Below the pieces are notes generated by a model. That model searched no databases. It worked only from the letters and a program-made list of their open reading frames with translations, and was not told where the DNA came from. DNA of 64,000 nt from Muricea muricata (Eukaryota; Cnidaria; Anthozoa; Malacalcyonacea; Plexauridae). The stretch covers positions 41,626,107 through 41,690,106 of the forward strand of contig OY979717.1 of assembly GCA_963855995.1 (NCBI GenBank), read 5' to 3'. Numbering within the stretch: position 1 is the first letter of the stretch; each line of letters starts with the position of its first letter. The position numbers and the translations under genes are program-made. Positions 1 to 11,827 of this stretch are shown piece after piece.

Positions 1-109
1 ATACCGTCTGGAAAATACCGGTTCACGTCCGATCACCGCAGTTAAACTAGACGGGGCGGAGTTAGTACTTTGATGGGAGACCGCCTAGGAATACTTCGTG
101 TCGTGAGCT
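1..109 (+). rRNA. 5S: 5S rRNA, 5' end cut by window edge
   Basis: The window opens at residue 11 of a 5S gene. It carries GACGGGGCGG and CTTTGATGGG, two changes from consensus also seen in the 5757 gene, its counterpart in the 5,766-bp duplication. Confidence 0.93.
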
Positions 110-1301
110 CTGTTTTTCCCGTGTCATCGTTCTGTTCTTCTATGAAATATCGAATTCATAGAGAAGCATGATCTTGTAAGCACAGATGTTCACGACCATA
201 CCGTCTGGAAAATCCCGGTTCTCGTCCGATCACCGCAGTTAAACTAGACTGGGCGGAGTTAGTACTTGGATGGGAGACCGCCTAGGAATACTTCGTGTCG
301 TGAGCTTTGTTTTTTCTTCAGTCATCGTTCTATTCTTCTATGAAATATCGAATTCATACAGAAGCATGATCTTTTATAGCACAGATGTTCACGACCATAC
401 CGTCTGGAAAATACCGGTTCTCGTCCGACCACCGCAGTTAAACTAGACTGAACGGAGTTAGTACTTGGATGGGAGACCGCCTAGGAATACTTCGTGTCGT
501 GAGCTCTGCTTTTTCCCCTGTCATCGTTTTTATCTTTATCGAAAAATCGAAATGAATGAGAAGCATATTCTTTTAACGCACACATGTTCACGACCATACC
601 GTCTGGAAAATACCGGTTCTCGTCCGATCACCGCAGTTAAACTAGACTGGGCGGAGTTAGTACTTGGATGGGAGACCGCCTAGGAATACTTCGTGTCGTG
701 AACTCTGTTTTTTCCCGGGTCATCGTTCTATTCTTCTATGAAATATCGAATTCATAGAGAAGCATATTCTCGTGAAGCACAGATGTTCACGACCATATCG
801 TCTGGAAAATACCGGTTCTCGTCCAACCACCACAGTTAAACTAGACTGGACGGAGTTAGTACTAGGATGGGAGACCGCCTAGGAATACTTCGTGTCGTGA
901 GTTCTGTTTTTTCCCCTGTCATCGTTCTTATCTTTTGCGAAACATCCAAATGAATGAGAAGCATATTCTTTTAACGCACACAAGTTCACGACCATACCGT
1001 CTGGAAAATACCGGTTCTCGTCCGATCACCACAGTTAAACTAGACTGGGCGGAGTTAGTACTTGGATGGGAGACCGCCTAGGAATACTTCGTGTCGTGAG
1101 CTCCGCTTTTTCCCCTGTCATTGTTCTATTCTTCTATGAAATATCGAATTCATAGAGAAGCATATTCTTGTAAAATACACATGTTCACGACCATACCGTC
1201 TTGAAAATACCGGCTCTCAACCGATCACCGCAGTTAAATTAGACTGGGCGGAGTTAGTACTTGGATGGGAGACCGCTTAGGAATACTTCGTGTCGTGAGC
1301 T

Positions 1302-1380
1302 CTGTTTTTCCCGTGTCATCGTTCTATTCTTCTATTAAATATCGAATTCATAGTGAAGCATGATCTTGTAAAGCACAGAT
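1302..1380 (+). repeat. Spacer subtype D (representative)
   Basis: A 79-bp form beginning GTTTTTCCCGTG with five T, a family-B-like middle, and a GAAGCATGATCT end region leading to AAAGCACAGAT. A 78-bp form ending TTGTAAGCACAGAT (for example ahead of 188, 5954, 36731, 48258) and a GATCTGGTAAAGC form (ahead of 14688, 22037, 26406, 40111) are recurrent sub-variants. Confidence 0.75.
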
Positions 1381-2494
1381 GTTCACGACCATACCGTCTG
1401 GAAAATACCGGTTCTCGTCCGATCACCGCAGTTAAACTAGACTGGGCGGAGTTAGTACTTGGATGGGAGACCGCCTAGGAATACTACGTGTGGTGAGCTC
1501 TGTTTTTTCCCGTGTCATCGTTCTTATCTTTTGCGAAACATCGAAATGAATGAGAAGCATATTCTTTCAACGCACACATGTTCACGACCATACCATCTAT
1601 AAATTACCGGTTCTCGTCCGATCACCGCAATTAAACTAGACTGGGCGGAGCTAGTACTTGGATGGGAGACCGCCTAGGAATACTTCGTGTCGTGAGCTAT
1701 GTTTTTTCCCAAGTAATCGTTCTATTCTTTTATGAAATATCGAATTCATACAGAAGCATGATCTTTTAAAGCACAGATGTTCACGACCATACCGTCTGAA
1801 AAATACCGGTTCTCGTCCGATCACCGCAGTTAAACTAGACTGGGCGGAGTTAGTACTTGGATGGGAGACCGCCTAGGAATACTTCGTGTCGTGAGCTCTG
1901 TTTTTTCCCCTGTCATCGTTCTTATCTTTTGCGAAACATCGAAATGAATGAGAAGCATATTCTTTTAACGCACACATGTTCACGACCATACCATCTAAAA
2001 ATTACCGGTTCTCGTCCGATCACCGCAGTTAAACTAGACTGGGCGGAGTTAGTACTTGGATGGGAGACCGCCTAGGAATACTTCGTGTCGTGAACTCTGT
2101 TTTTTCTTGGGTCATCGTTCTATTCTTCTATGAAATATCGAATTCATACAGAAGCATGTTCTTGTGAAGCACAGATGTTAACGACCATACAGTCTGGAAA
2201 ATACCGGTTCTCGTCCGACCACCGCAGTTAAACTAGACTGGACGGAGTTAGTACTAGGATGGGAGACCGCCTAGGAATACTTCGTTTCGTGAGCTCTGTT
2301 TTTTCCCTTGTCATCGTTCTTATCTTTTGCGAAACATCGAAATGAATGAGAAGCATATTCTTTTAACGCACACATGTTCACGACCATACCATGTATAAAT
2401 TACCGGTTCTCGTCCGATCACCGCAGTTAAACTAGACTGGGCGGAGTTAGTAGTTGGATGGGAGACCGCCTAGGAATACTTCGTGTCGTGAGCT

Positions 2495-2574
2495 CTGCTT
2501 TTTCCCCTGTCATTGTTCTATTCTTCTATGAAATATCGAATTCATAGAGAAGCATATTCTTGTAAAACACACAT
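2495..2574 (+). repeat. Spacer subtype C (representative)
   Basis: Resembles family B in the middle (TATGAAATATCGAATTCAT), but begins with a GCTTTTTCCCC terminator region, has CATTGTTC instead of CATCGTTC, AGAGAAGC, and ends TGTAAAACACACAT. A sub-form has GAATTGATAG in place of GAATTCATAG (for example ahead of the 4764, 36534, 44286 and 55211 genes), which removes the EcoRI site. Confidence 0.75.
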
Positions 2575-3543
2575 GTTCACGACCATACCGTCTGGAAAAT
2601 ACCGGTTCTCGTCCGATCACCGCAGTTAAACTAGACTGGGCGGAGTTAGTACTTGGATGGGAGACCGCCTAGGAATACTTCGTGTCGTGAGCTATGTTTT
2701 TTCCCAAGTAATCGTTCTATTCTTCTATGAAATATCGAATTCATACAGAAGCATGATCTTTTAAAGCACAGATGTTCACGACCATACCGTCTGAAAAATA
2801 CCGGTTCTCGTCCGATCACCGCAGTTAAACTAGACTATGCGGAGTTAGTATTTGGATGGGAGACCGCCTAGGAATACTTCGTGTCGTGAGCTCTGTTTTT
2901 TCCCCTGTCATCGTTCTTATCTTTTGCGAAACATCGAAATGAATGAGAAGCATATTCTTTTAACGCACACATGTTCACGACCATACCATCTATAAATTAC
3001 CGGTTCTCGTCCGATCACCGCAGTTAAACTAGACTGGGCGGAGTTAGTACTTGGATGAGAGACCGCCTAGGAATACTTCGTGTCGTGAGCTCCGCTTTTT
3101 CCCCTGTCATTGTTCTATTCTTCTATGAAATATCGAATTCATAGAGAAGCATATTCTTGTAAAATACACATGTTCACGACCATACCGTCTTGAAAATACC
3201 GGTTCTCGTCCGACCACCGCAGTTAAACTAGACTGGACGGAGTTAGTTTTAGGATGGGAGACCGCCTAGGAATACTTCGTGTCATCAGCTCTGTTTTTTC
3301 CCCTGTAATCGTTCTTATCTTTTGCGAAACATCGAAATGAATGAGAAGCATATTCTTTTAACGCACACATGTTCACGACCATACCATCTATAAATTACCG
3401 GTTCTCGTCCGATCACCGCAGTTAAACTAGACTGGGCGGAGTTAGTTTTTCGATGGGAGACCGGCTAGGAATACTTCGTGTCGTGAGCTCTATTTTTTCC
3501 TGGGTCATGGTTCTATTCTTCTATGAAATATCTAATTCATACA

Positions 3544-3556
3544 GAAGCATGATCTT
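3544..3556 (+). promoter_or_regulatory. Candidate upstream element GAAGCAT at -26 to -20
   Basis: GAAGCAT followed by a TA-rich TCTT stretch stands 26 bases before the gene start. It is the spacer segment best shared between the two otherwise different spacer families, at the distance where TATA-like pol III upstream elements act in several invertebrate 5S genes. Conservation is visible by eye; promoter function is inference. A few copies alter it (for example GAACCAT before 54614, 56005 and 62565). Confidence 0.35.
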
Positions 3557-3569
3557 TTAAAGCACAGAT

Positions 3570-3688
3570 GTTCACGACCATACCGTCTGGAAAATACCGG
3601 TTCTCGTCCGATCACCGCAGTTAAACTAGACTGGGCGGAGTTAGTACTTGGATGGGAGACCGCCTAGGAATACTTCGTGTCGTGAGCT
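3570..3688 (+). rRNA. 5S: 5S ribosomal RNA, reference copy with consensus sequence
   Basis: This copy matches the array consensus throughout and serves as the model for the others. Length is 119 nt, the usual size for eukaryotic 5S. Residues 1-9 (GTTCACGAC) pair with the 3' GTCGTGAGC to form helix I. GTCTGG at 16-21 pairs with CTAGAC at about 57-62 (helix II, one G-U). CGGT and ACCG enclose loop C (helix III). The A box is AGTTAAACTAGACTG at residues 50-64, the intermediate element lies near 67-72, and the C box TGGATGGGAGACCGCCTA spans 80-97; together they form the internal pol III promoter bound by TFIIIA. The start is set by helix I pairing and the end by its 3' strand; one base of uncertainty remains at either end. 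Confidence 0.96.
3619..3666 (+). promoter_or_regulatory. Internal control region (A box, intermediate element, C box) of the reference 5S gene
   Basis: Residues 50-64 and 80-97 of the gene correspond to the A and C boxes defined in vertebrate 5S genes. The C box is the best conserved stretch of the array; the A box commonly varies only at CTAGAC/TTAGAC. The same region recurs at start+49 to start+96 in every copy. Copies with changes here, listed separately, may bind TFIIIA poorly. Confidence 0.85.
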
Positions 3689-3768
3689 CTGTTTTTTCCC
3701 CTGTCATCGTTCTTATCTTTTGCGAAACATCGAAATGAATGAGAAGCATATTCTTTTAACGCACACAT
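3689..3768 (+). repeat. Spacer family A (representative)
   Basis: Intergenic spacer of 80 bp marked by TTATCTTTTGCGAAACATCG, then AAATGAATGAGAAGC and a TTTTAACGCACACAT end. It has no EcoRI site. It carries the terminator T-run at its start and the GAAGCAT element near its end. Variants include GCGAAAAATCG (ahead of the 13100, 19057, 37129 and 48656 genes), CCGAAAACTCG and TTCGAAAACTCG (29.5, 31.7, 33.1, 42.0, 58.5 kb). Confidence 0.85.
3692..3697 (+). terminator. RNA polymerase III T-run terminator (representative)
   Basis: Six T residues begin four bases after the mature 3' end. A run of four or more T on the coding strand terminates pol III. In the spacer forms I inspected the run persists: six T after CTCTG, five T in the GTTTTTCCCGTG and GCTTTTTCCCC forms, and down to four T in GTTTTCCCCGTG (for example after the genes at 16674, 28391, 30574, 37328 and 39913). 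Confidence 0.85.
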
Positions 3769-3887
3769 GTTCACGACCATACCATCTATAAATTACCGGT
3801 TCTCGTCCGATCACCGCAGTTAAACTAGACTGGGCGGAGTTAGTACTTGGATGGGAGACCGCCTAGGAATACTTCGTGTCGTGAACT

Positions 3888-3967
3888 CTGTTTTTTCCTG
3901 GGTCATCGTTCTATTCTTCTATGAAATATCGAATTCATACAAAAGCATTGTCTTGTGAAGCACAGAT
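3888..3967 (+). repeat. Spacer family B (representative)
   Basis: Intergenic spacer marked by CTATTCTTCTATGAAATATC and GAATTCATAC, ending GTGAAGCACAGAT. It contains an EcoRI site (GAATTC) that family A lacks. It differs from family A over most of the middle 35 bp, but shares the terminator region and the GAAGCAT element. Confidence 0.8.
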
Positions 3968-5756
3968 GTTCACGACCATATCGTCTGGAAAATACCGGTT
4001 CTCGTCCAACCACCGCAGTTAAACTAGACTGGACGGAGTTAGTACTAGGATGGGAGACCGCCTAGGAATACTTCGTGTCGTGAGTTCTGTTTTTTCCCCC
4101 GTCATCGTTCTTATCTTTTGCGAAACATCGAAATGAATGAGAAGCATATTCTTTTAACGCACACATGTTCACGACCATACCATGTATAAATTACCGGTTC
4201 TCGTTCGATCACCGCAGTTAAACTAGACTGGGCGGAGTTAGTACTTGGATGGGAGACCGCCTAGGAATACTTCGTGTCGTGAACTCTGTTTTTTCCTCGG
4301 TCATCGTTCTATTCTTCTATGAAATATCGAATTCATACAAAAGCATTGTCTTGTGAAGCACAGATGTTCACGACCATATCGTCTGGAAAATACCGGTTCT
4401 CGTCCAACCACCGCAGTTAAACTAGACTGGACGGAGTTAGTACTAGGATGGGTGACCGCCTAGGAATACTTCGTGTCGTGAGTTCTGTTTTTTCCCCTGT
4501 CATCGTTGTTATCTTTTGCGAAACATCGAAACGAATGAGAAGCATATTCTTTTAACGCACACATGTTCACGACCATACCGTCTTGAAAATACCGGTTCTC
4601 GTCCGATCACCGCAGTTAAACTAGACTGGGCGGAGTTAGTACTTGGATGGGAGACCGCCTACGAATACTTCGTGTCGTGAGCTCTGCTTTTTCCCCTGTC
4701 ATTGTTCTATTCTTCTATGAAATATCGAATTGATAGAGAAGCATATTCTTGTAAAACACACATGTTCACGACCATACCGTCTGGAAAATACCGGTTCACG
4801 TCCGATCACCGCAGTTAAACTAGACTGGGCGGAGTTAGTACTTGGATGGGAGACCGCCTAGGAATACTTCGTGGCGTGAACTCTGTTTTTTCCCGGGTCA
4901 TCGTTCTATTCTTCTATGAAATATCGAATTCATACAGAAGCATATTCTTGTAAAACACACATGTTCACGACCATACCGTCTGGAAAATACCGGTTCTCGT
5001 CCGATCACCGCAGTTAAACTAGACTGGGCGGAGTTAGTACTTGGATGGGAGACCGCCTAGGAGTACTTCGTGTCGTGAGCTCTGTTTTTCCCGTGTCATC
5101 GTTCTATTCTTCTATGAAATATCGAATTCATAAAGAAGCATGATCTTGTAAGCACAGATGTTCACGATCATACCGTCTGGAAAATACCGGTTCTTGTCCG
5201 ATCACCGCAGTCAAACTAGACTGGGCGGAGTTAGTACTTGGATGGGAGACCGGCTAGGAATACTTCGTGTCGTGAGCTGTGTTTTTTCCCGGGTCATCGT
5301 TCTATTCTTCTATGAAATATCGAATTCATACAGAAGCATGATCTTTTAAAGCACAGATGTTCACGACAATACCGTCTGGAAAATACCGGCTCTCGTCCGA
5401 TCACCGCAAATAAACTAGACTGGACGGAGTTAGTACTAGGATGGGAGACCGCCTAGGAATACTTCGTGTCGTGAGTTCTGTTTTTTCCCCTGTCATCGTT
5501 CTTATCTTTTGCGAAACATCGAAATGAATGAGAAGCATATTCTTTGAACGCACACATGTTCACGACCATACCGTCTGGAAAATACCGGTTCTCGTCCGAT
5601 CACCGCAGTTAAACTAGACTGGGCGCAGTTAGTACTTGGATGGGAGACCGCCTAGGAATACTTCGTGTCGTGAGCTCTGCTTTTTCCCCTGTTATTGTTC
5701 TATTCTTCTATGAAATATCGAATTGATAGAGCAGCATATTCTTGTAAAACACACAT

Positions 5757-8700
5757 GTTCACGACCATACCGTCTGGAAAATACCGGTTCACGTCCGATC
5801 ACCGCAGTTAAACTAGACGGGGCGGAGTTAGTACTTTGATGGGAGACCGCCTAGGAATACTTCGTGTCGTGAGCTCTGTTTTTCCCGTGTCATCGTTCTG
5901 TTCTTCTATGAAATATCGAATTCATAGAGAAGCATGATCTTGTAAGCACAGATGTTCACGACCATACCGTCTGGAAAATACCGGTTCTCGTCCGATCACC
6001 GCAGTTAAACTAGACTGGGCGGAGTTAGTACTTGGATGGGAGACCGCCTAGGAATACTTCGTGTCGTGAGCTTTGTTTTTTCTTCAGTCATCGTTCTATT
6101 CTTCTATGAAATATCGAATTCATACAGAAGCATGATCTTTTATAGCACAGATGTTCACGACCATACCGTCTGGAAAATACCGGTTCTCGTCCGCCCACCG
6201 CAGTTAAACTAGACTGAACGGAGTTAGTACTTGGATGGGAGACCGCCTAGGAATACTTCGTGTCGTGAGCTCTGCTTTTTCCCCTGTCATCGTTTTTATC
6301 TTTATCGAAAAATCGAAATGAATGAGAAGCATATTCTTTTAACGCACACATGTTCACGACCATACCGTCTGGAAAATACCGGTTCTCGTCCGATCACCGC
6401 AGTTAAACTAGACTGGGCGGAGTTAGTACTTGGATGGGAGACCGCCTAGGAATACTTCGTGTCGTGAACTCTGTTTTTTCCCGGGTCATCGTTCTATTCT
6501 TCTATGAAATATCGAATTCATACAGAAGCATATTCTTGTGAAGCACAGATGTTCACGACCATATCGTCTGGAAAATACCGGTTCTCGTCCAACCACCACA
6601 GTTAAACTAGACTGGACGGAGTTAGTACTAGGATGGGAGACCGCCTAGGAATACTTCGTGTCGTGAGTTCTGTTTTTTCCCCTGTCATCGTTCTTATCTT
6701 TTGCGAAACATCCAAATGAATGAGAAGCATATTCTTTTAACGCACACAAGTTCACGACCATACCGTCTGGAAAATACCGGTTCTCGTCCGATCACCACAG
6801 TTAAACTAGACTGGGCGGAGTTAGTACTTGGATGGGAGACCGCCTAGGAATACTTCGTGTCGTGAGCTCCGCTTTTTCCCCTGTCATTGTTCTATTCTTC
6901 TATGAAATATCGAATTCATAGAGAAGCATATTCTTGTAAAATACACATGTTCACGACCATACCGTCTTGAAAATACCGGCTCTCAACCGATCACCGCAAT
7001 TAAATTAGACTGGGCGGAGTTAGTACTTGGATGGGAGACCGCTTAGGAATACTTCGTGTCGTGAGCTCTGTTTTTCCCGTGTCATCGTTCTATTCTTCTA
7101 TTAAATATCGAATTCATAGAGAAGCATGATCTTGTAAAGCACAGATGTTCACGACCATACCGTCTGGAAAATACCGGTTCTCGTCCGATCACCGCAGTTA
7201 AACTAGACTGGGCGGAGTTAGTACTTGGATGGGAGACCGCCTAGGAATACTTCGTGTGGTGAGCTCTGTTTTTTCCCGTGTCATCGTTCTTATCTTTTGC
7301 GAAACATCGAAATGAATGAGAAGCATATTCTTTCAACGCACACATGTTCACGACCATACCATCTATAAATTACCGGTTCTCGTCCGATCACCGCAATTAA
7401 ACTAGACTGGGCGGAGCTAGTACTTGGATGGGAGACCGCCTAGGAATACTTCGTGTCGTGAGCTATGTTTTTTCCCAAGTAATCGTTCTATTCTTTTATG
7501 AAATATCGAATTCATACAGAAGCATGATCTTTTAAAGCACAGATGTTCACGACCATACCGTCTGAAAAATACCGGTTCTCGTCCGATCACCGCAGTTAAA
7601 CTAGACTGGGCGGAGTTAGTACTTGGATGGGAGACCGCCTAGGAATACTTCGTGTCGTGAGCTCTGTTTTTTCCCCTGTCATCGTTCTTATCTTTTGCGA
7701 AACATCGAAATGAATGAGAAGCATATTCTTTTAACGCACACATGTTCACGACCATACCATCTAAAAATTACCGGTTCTCGTCCGATCACCGCAGTTAAAC
7801 TAGACTGGGCGGAGTTAGTACTTGGATGGGAGACCGCCTAGGAATACTTCGTGTCGTGAACTCTGTTTTTTCTTGGGTCATCGTTCTATTCTTCTATGAA
7901 ATATCGAATTCATACAGAAGCATGTTCTTGTGAAGCACAGATGTTAACGACCATACAGTCTGGAAAATACCGGTTCTCGTCCGACCACCGCAGTTAAACT
8001 AGACTGGACGGAGTTAGTACTAGGATGGGAGACCGCCTAGGAATACTTCGTTTCGTGAGCTCTGTTTTTTCTCTTGTCATCGTTCTTATCTTTTGCGAAA
8101 CATCGAAATGAATGAGAAGCATATTCTTTTAACGCACACATGTTCACGACCATACCATGTATAAATTACCGGTTCTCGTCCGATCACCGCAGTTAAACTA
8201 GACTGGGCGGAGTTAGTAGTTGGATGGGAGACCGCCTAGGAATACTTCGTGTCGTGAGCTCTGCCTTTTCCCCTGTCATTGTTCTATTCTTCTATGAAAT
8301 ATCGAATTCATAGAGAAGCATATTCTTGTAAAACACACATGTTCACGACCATACCGTCTGGAAAATACCGGTTCTCGTCCGATCACCGCAGTTAAACTAG
8401 ACTGGGCGGAGTTAGTACTTGGATGGGAGACCGCCTAGGAATACTTCGTGTCGTGAGCTATGTTTTTTCCCAAGTAATCGTTCTATTCTTCTATGAAATA
8501 TCGAATTCATACAGAAGCATGATCTTTTAAAGCACAGATGTTCACGACCATACCGTCTGAAAAATACCGGTTCTCGTCCGATCACCGCAGTTAAACTAGA
8601 CTATGCGGAGTTAGTATTTGGATGGGAGACCGCCTAGGAATACTTCGTGTCGTGAGCTCTGTTTTTTCCCCTGTCATCGTTCTTATCTTTTGCGAAACAT

Positions 8701-8857
8701 CGAAATGAATGAGAAGCATATTCTTTTAACGCACACATGTTCACGACCATACCATCTATAAATTACCGGTTCTCGTCCGATCACCGCAGTTAAACTAGAC
8801 TGGGCGGAGTTAGTACTTGGATGGGAGACCGCCTAGGAATACTTCGTGTCGTGAACT
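5757..8857 (+). rRNA. 5S: 5S rRNA genes, block 2 (16 copies)
   Basis: Starts: 5757, 5954, 6153, 6352, 6551, 6750, 6949, 7147, 7346, 7545, 7744, 7943, 8142, 8341, 8540, 8739. These correspond one to one, in allele and spacer order, with the genes from the left edge to 2973, at a constant offset of 5,766 bp. Small differences mark independent change since the duplication: GTCCGCCCACC at 6153 against GTCCGACCACC at 387, and TACTTCGTGTGG near 7252 against TACTACGTGTGG near 1486. Shared oddities such as GTTAACG at 7943 and GACTATGCGG in the 8540 copy (2774 in block 1) were copied with the block. Confidence 0.94.
5767..8823 (+). repeat. Higher-order repeat, 5,766-bp offset, right copy
   Basis: Second copy of the segment at the left edge, with a handful of single-base differences. 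Confidence 0.85.
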
Positions 8858-8937
8858 CTGTTTTTTCCCGGGTCATCGTTCTATTCTTCTATGAAATATC
8901 GAATTCATACAGAAGCATATTCTTGTGAAGCACAGAT

Positions 8938-11827
8938 GTTCACGACCATACCGTCTGGAAAATACCGGTTCTCGTCCGACCACCGCAGTTAAACTAGACT
9001 GGACGGAGTTAGTACTAGGATGGGAGACCGCCTAGGAATACTTCGTGTCGTGAGTTCTGTTTTTCCCCTGTCATCGTTCTTATCTTTTGCGAAACATCGA
9101 AATGAATGAGAAGCATATTCTTTTAACGCACACACGTTCACGACCATGCCGTCTGGAAAATACTGGTTCTCGTCCGATCACCGCAGTTAAACTAGACTGG
9201 GCGGAGTTAGTACTTGGATGGGAGACCACCTAGGAATACTTCGTGTCGTGAGCTATGCTTTTTTCCCTGTCATTGTTCTATTCTTCTATGAAATATCGAA
9301 TTCATAGAGAAGCATATTCTTGTAAAACACACATGTTCACGACCATACCGTCTGGAAAATACCGGTTCTCGTCCGATCACCGCAGTTAAACTAGACTGGG
9401 CTGAGTTAGTACTTGGATGGGATACCGCCTTGGAATACTTCGTGTCGTGAGCTCCGCTTTTTCCCCTGTCATTGTTCTATTCTTCTATGAAATATCGAAT
9501 TCATAGAGAACCATATTCTTGTAAAACACACATGTTCAGGACCATACCGTCTTGAAAATACCGGTTCTCGTCCGATCACCGCAGTTAAATTAGACTGGGC
9601 GGAGTTAGTACTTGGATGGGAGACCGCTTAGGAATACTTCGTGTCGTGAGCTCTGTTTTTCCCGTGTCATCGTTCTATTCTTCTATGAAATATCGAATTC
9701 ATAGAGAAGCATGATCTTGTAAAGCACAGATGTTCACGACCATACCGTCTGGAACATACCGGTTCTCGTCCGATCACCGCAATTAGCGGAGTTAGCACTT
9801 GGATGGGAGACCGCGTAGGAATACTTCGTGTGGTGAGCTCTGTTTTTTCCCGTGTAATCGTTCTTATCTTTTGCGAAACATCGAAATGAATGAAAAGCAT
9901 GATCTTGTAAGCACTGATGTTCACGACCATACCGTCTGGAAAATACCGGTTCTCGTCCGATCACCGCAGTTAAATTAGACTGGGCGGAGTTAGTACTTGG
10001 ATGGGAGACCGCCTAGGAATACTTCGTGTCGTGAGCTATGTTTTTTCCCGGGTCATCGTTCTATTCTTCTATAAAATATCGAATTCATAGAGAAGCATAT
10101 TCTTGTAAACCATACATGTTCACGACCATACCGTCTGGAAAATACCGGTTCTCGTCCGATCACCGCAGTTAAACTAGACCGGGCGGAGTTAGTACTTGGA
10201 TGGGAGACCGCTTAGGAATACTTCGTGTCGTGAGCTCTGTTTTTTCCCGGGTCATCGTTCTATTCTTCTATGAATGATCGAATTCATACAGAAGCATATT
10301 CTTGTGAAGCACAGATGTTCACGACCATACCGTCTGGAAAATACCGGTTCTCGTCCGACCGCCGCAGTTAAACTAGACTGGGCGGAGTTAGTACTTGGAT
10401 GGGAGACCGCCTAGGAATACTTCGTGTCGTGAGCTCTGTTTTTTCCCTTGTCATCGTTCTTATCTTTTGCGAAACATCGAAATGAATGAGAAGCATATTC
10501 TTTTAACGCACACATGTTCACGACCATACCATGTATAAATTACCGGTTCTCGTCCAATCACCGCAGTTAAACTAGACTGGGCGGAGTTAGTAGTTGGATG
10601 GGAGTTCGCCTAGGAATACTTCGTGTCGTGAGCTCTGTTTTTTCCCCTGTCATCGTTCTTATCTTCTGCGAAACATCGAAATGAATGAGAAGCATATTCT
10701 TTTAACGCACACATGTTCACGACCATACCGTCTGGAAAATACCGGTTCTCGTCCGATCACCGCAGTTAAACTAGACTGGGCGGAGTTAGTACTTGGATGG
10801 GAGGCCGCCTAGGAATACTTCGTTTCGTGAGCTTTGCTTTTTCCCCTGTCATTGTTCTATTCTTCTATGAAATATCGAATTCATAGAGAAGCATATTCTT
10901 GTAAAACACACATGTTCACGACCATACCGTCTTGAAAATACCGGTTCTCGTCCGATCACCGCAGTTAAATTTGACTGGGCGGAGTTAGTACTTGGATGGG
11001 AGACCGCTTAGGAATACTTCGTGTCGTGAGCTCTGTTTTTCCCGTGTCATCGTTCTATTCTTCTATGAAATATCCAATTCATAGAGAAGCATGATCTTGT
11101 AAAGCACAGGATTTCACGACCATACCGTCTGGAAACTACCGGTTCACGTCCGATCACCGCAGTTAAACTAGACTGGGCGGAGTTAGTACTTGGATGGGAG
11201 ACCGCCTAGGAATACTTCGTGTGGTGAGCTCTGTTTTTTCCCGTGTCATCGTTCTTATTTTTTGCGAAACATCGAAATGAATGAGAAGCATATTCTTTTA
11301 ACGCACACATGTTCACGACCATACCATCTATAAATTACCAGTTCTCGTCCGATCACCGCAGTTAAACTAGACCGGGCGGAGTTAGTACTTGGATGGGAGA
11401 CCGCTTAGGAATACTTCGTGTCGTGAGCTCTGTTTTTTCCCGTGTCATAGTTCTTATTTTTTGCGAAACATCGAAATGAATGAGAAGCATATTCTTTTAA
11501 CGCACACATGTTCACGACCATACCATCTACAAATTACCGGTTCTCGTCCGATCGCCGCAGTTAAACTAGACTGGACGGAGTTAGTACTAGGATGGGAGAC
11601 CGCCTAGGAATACTTCGTGTCGTGAGCTCTGCTTTTTCCCCTGTCATCGTTCTTATCTTTTGCGAAACATCGAAATGAATGAGAAGCATATTCTTTTAAC
11701 GCACACATGTTTACGACCATAGCGTCTGGAAAATACCGTTTCTCTTCCGATCACCGCAGTTAAACTAGACTGGGCGGAGTTAGTACTTGGATGGGAGACC
11801 GCCTAGGAATACTTCGTGTCGTGAGCT
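8938..11827 (+). rRNA. 5S: 5S rRNA genes, block 3 (14 copies plus the pseudogene at 9732)
   Basis: Starts: 8938, 9136, 9335, 9534, 9732 (11-nt deletion, annotated separately), 9919, 10118, 10317, 10516, 10715, 10914, 11112, 11311, 11510, 11709. This stretch is the most heterogeneous part of the left half and I found no long second copy of it. 9136 has GACCATGCC and TACTGG, a recurrent allele seen again at 14886, 17666, 22235 and 40905. 9335 has GGGCTGAG and GGGATACCGCCTTGG, altering the C box. 9534 begins GTTCAGGACC. 10516 has GGGAGTTCGCC in the C box. 11112 starts with T instead of G and carries GGATTTCACG across the start. 11709 begins GTTTACG and has CATAGCG. Confidence 0.93.
9732..9839 (+). 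pseudogene. 5S rRNA pseudogene with 11-nt internal deletion
   Basis: The gene reads from CACCGCA straight into ATTAGCGGAG, missing 11 nt equivalent to AACTAGACTGG, so it is 108 nt long. The lost bases are the 3' strand of helix II and most of the A box. Both the folding of the RNA and pol III promoter recognition should fail. It also has GCACTTGG for GTACTTGG and CCGCGTAGG in the C box. The deletion is the only break of the unit spacing of this size in the window, and it opens a minus-strand reading frame that is not a gene. Confidence 0.9.

Larger units (their letters stand above)
1..3057 (+). repeat. Higher-order repeat, 5,766-bp offset, left copy
   Basis: The order of gene alleles and spacers from the left edge to about 3,057 recurs at about 5,767-8,823. 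The match ends where GGATGAGAGACC (near 3,055) meets GGATGGGAGACC (near 8,821) and the following spacers change family. The left copy may extend beyond the window. Offset equals 29 units. Confidence 0.85.
188..5676 (+). rRNA. 5S: 5S rRNA genes, block 1 (28 complete copies)
   Basis: Each gene runs 119 nt from these starts: 188, 387, 586, 785, 984, 1183, 1381, 1580, 1779, 1978, 2177, 2376, 2575, 2774, 2973, 3172, 3371, 3570, 3769, 3968, 4167, 4366, 4565, 4764, 4963, 5160, 5359, 5558. With the cut copy at 1 they form the 29-unit segment whose first half is repeated from 5757. Copies 1580, 1978, 2973, 3371 and 3769 carry CATCTATAAATT (2376 and 4167 have CATGTATAAATT); 1978 and its counterpart have CATCTAAAAATT. 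785, 3968 and 4366 start loop C with GTCCAACC and carry GACTGGACGG. 2177 begins GTTAACG; 984 is preceded by AAG instead of ATG; 1183 has CTCTCAACCG in loop C. 5160 and 5359 show single-base changes, including GACAATACC at 5359. Confidence 0.94.

Noticed and set aside
465-683. Recurrent 72-codon + strand reading frame from TTGGATGGG in the C box across a family A spacer into the next 5S gene (also at 1857, 6231, 7623, 10594, 11389, 17744, 35021, 37803, 45355, 49130, 51515, 52706, 61848)
   Set aside because: It starts at TTG within one rRNA gene and ends in the next. It exists only because the family A spacer has no stop in that frame, has no ribosome-binding or codon-use support, and recurs wherever two such units meet.
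5158-5349. 63-codon + strand frame; similar one at 56309
   Set aside because: Lies wholly in 5S genes and spacer, with no protein-like composition.
9667-9964. Overlapping minus-strand frames of 76-87 codons
   Set aside because: They arise from the 11-nt deletion in the 9732 pseudogene and read antisense through two rRNA genes.
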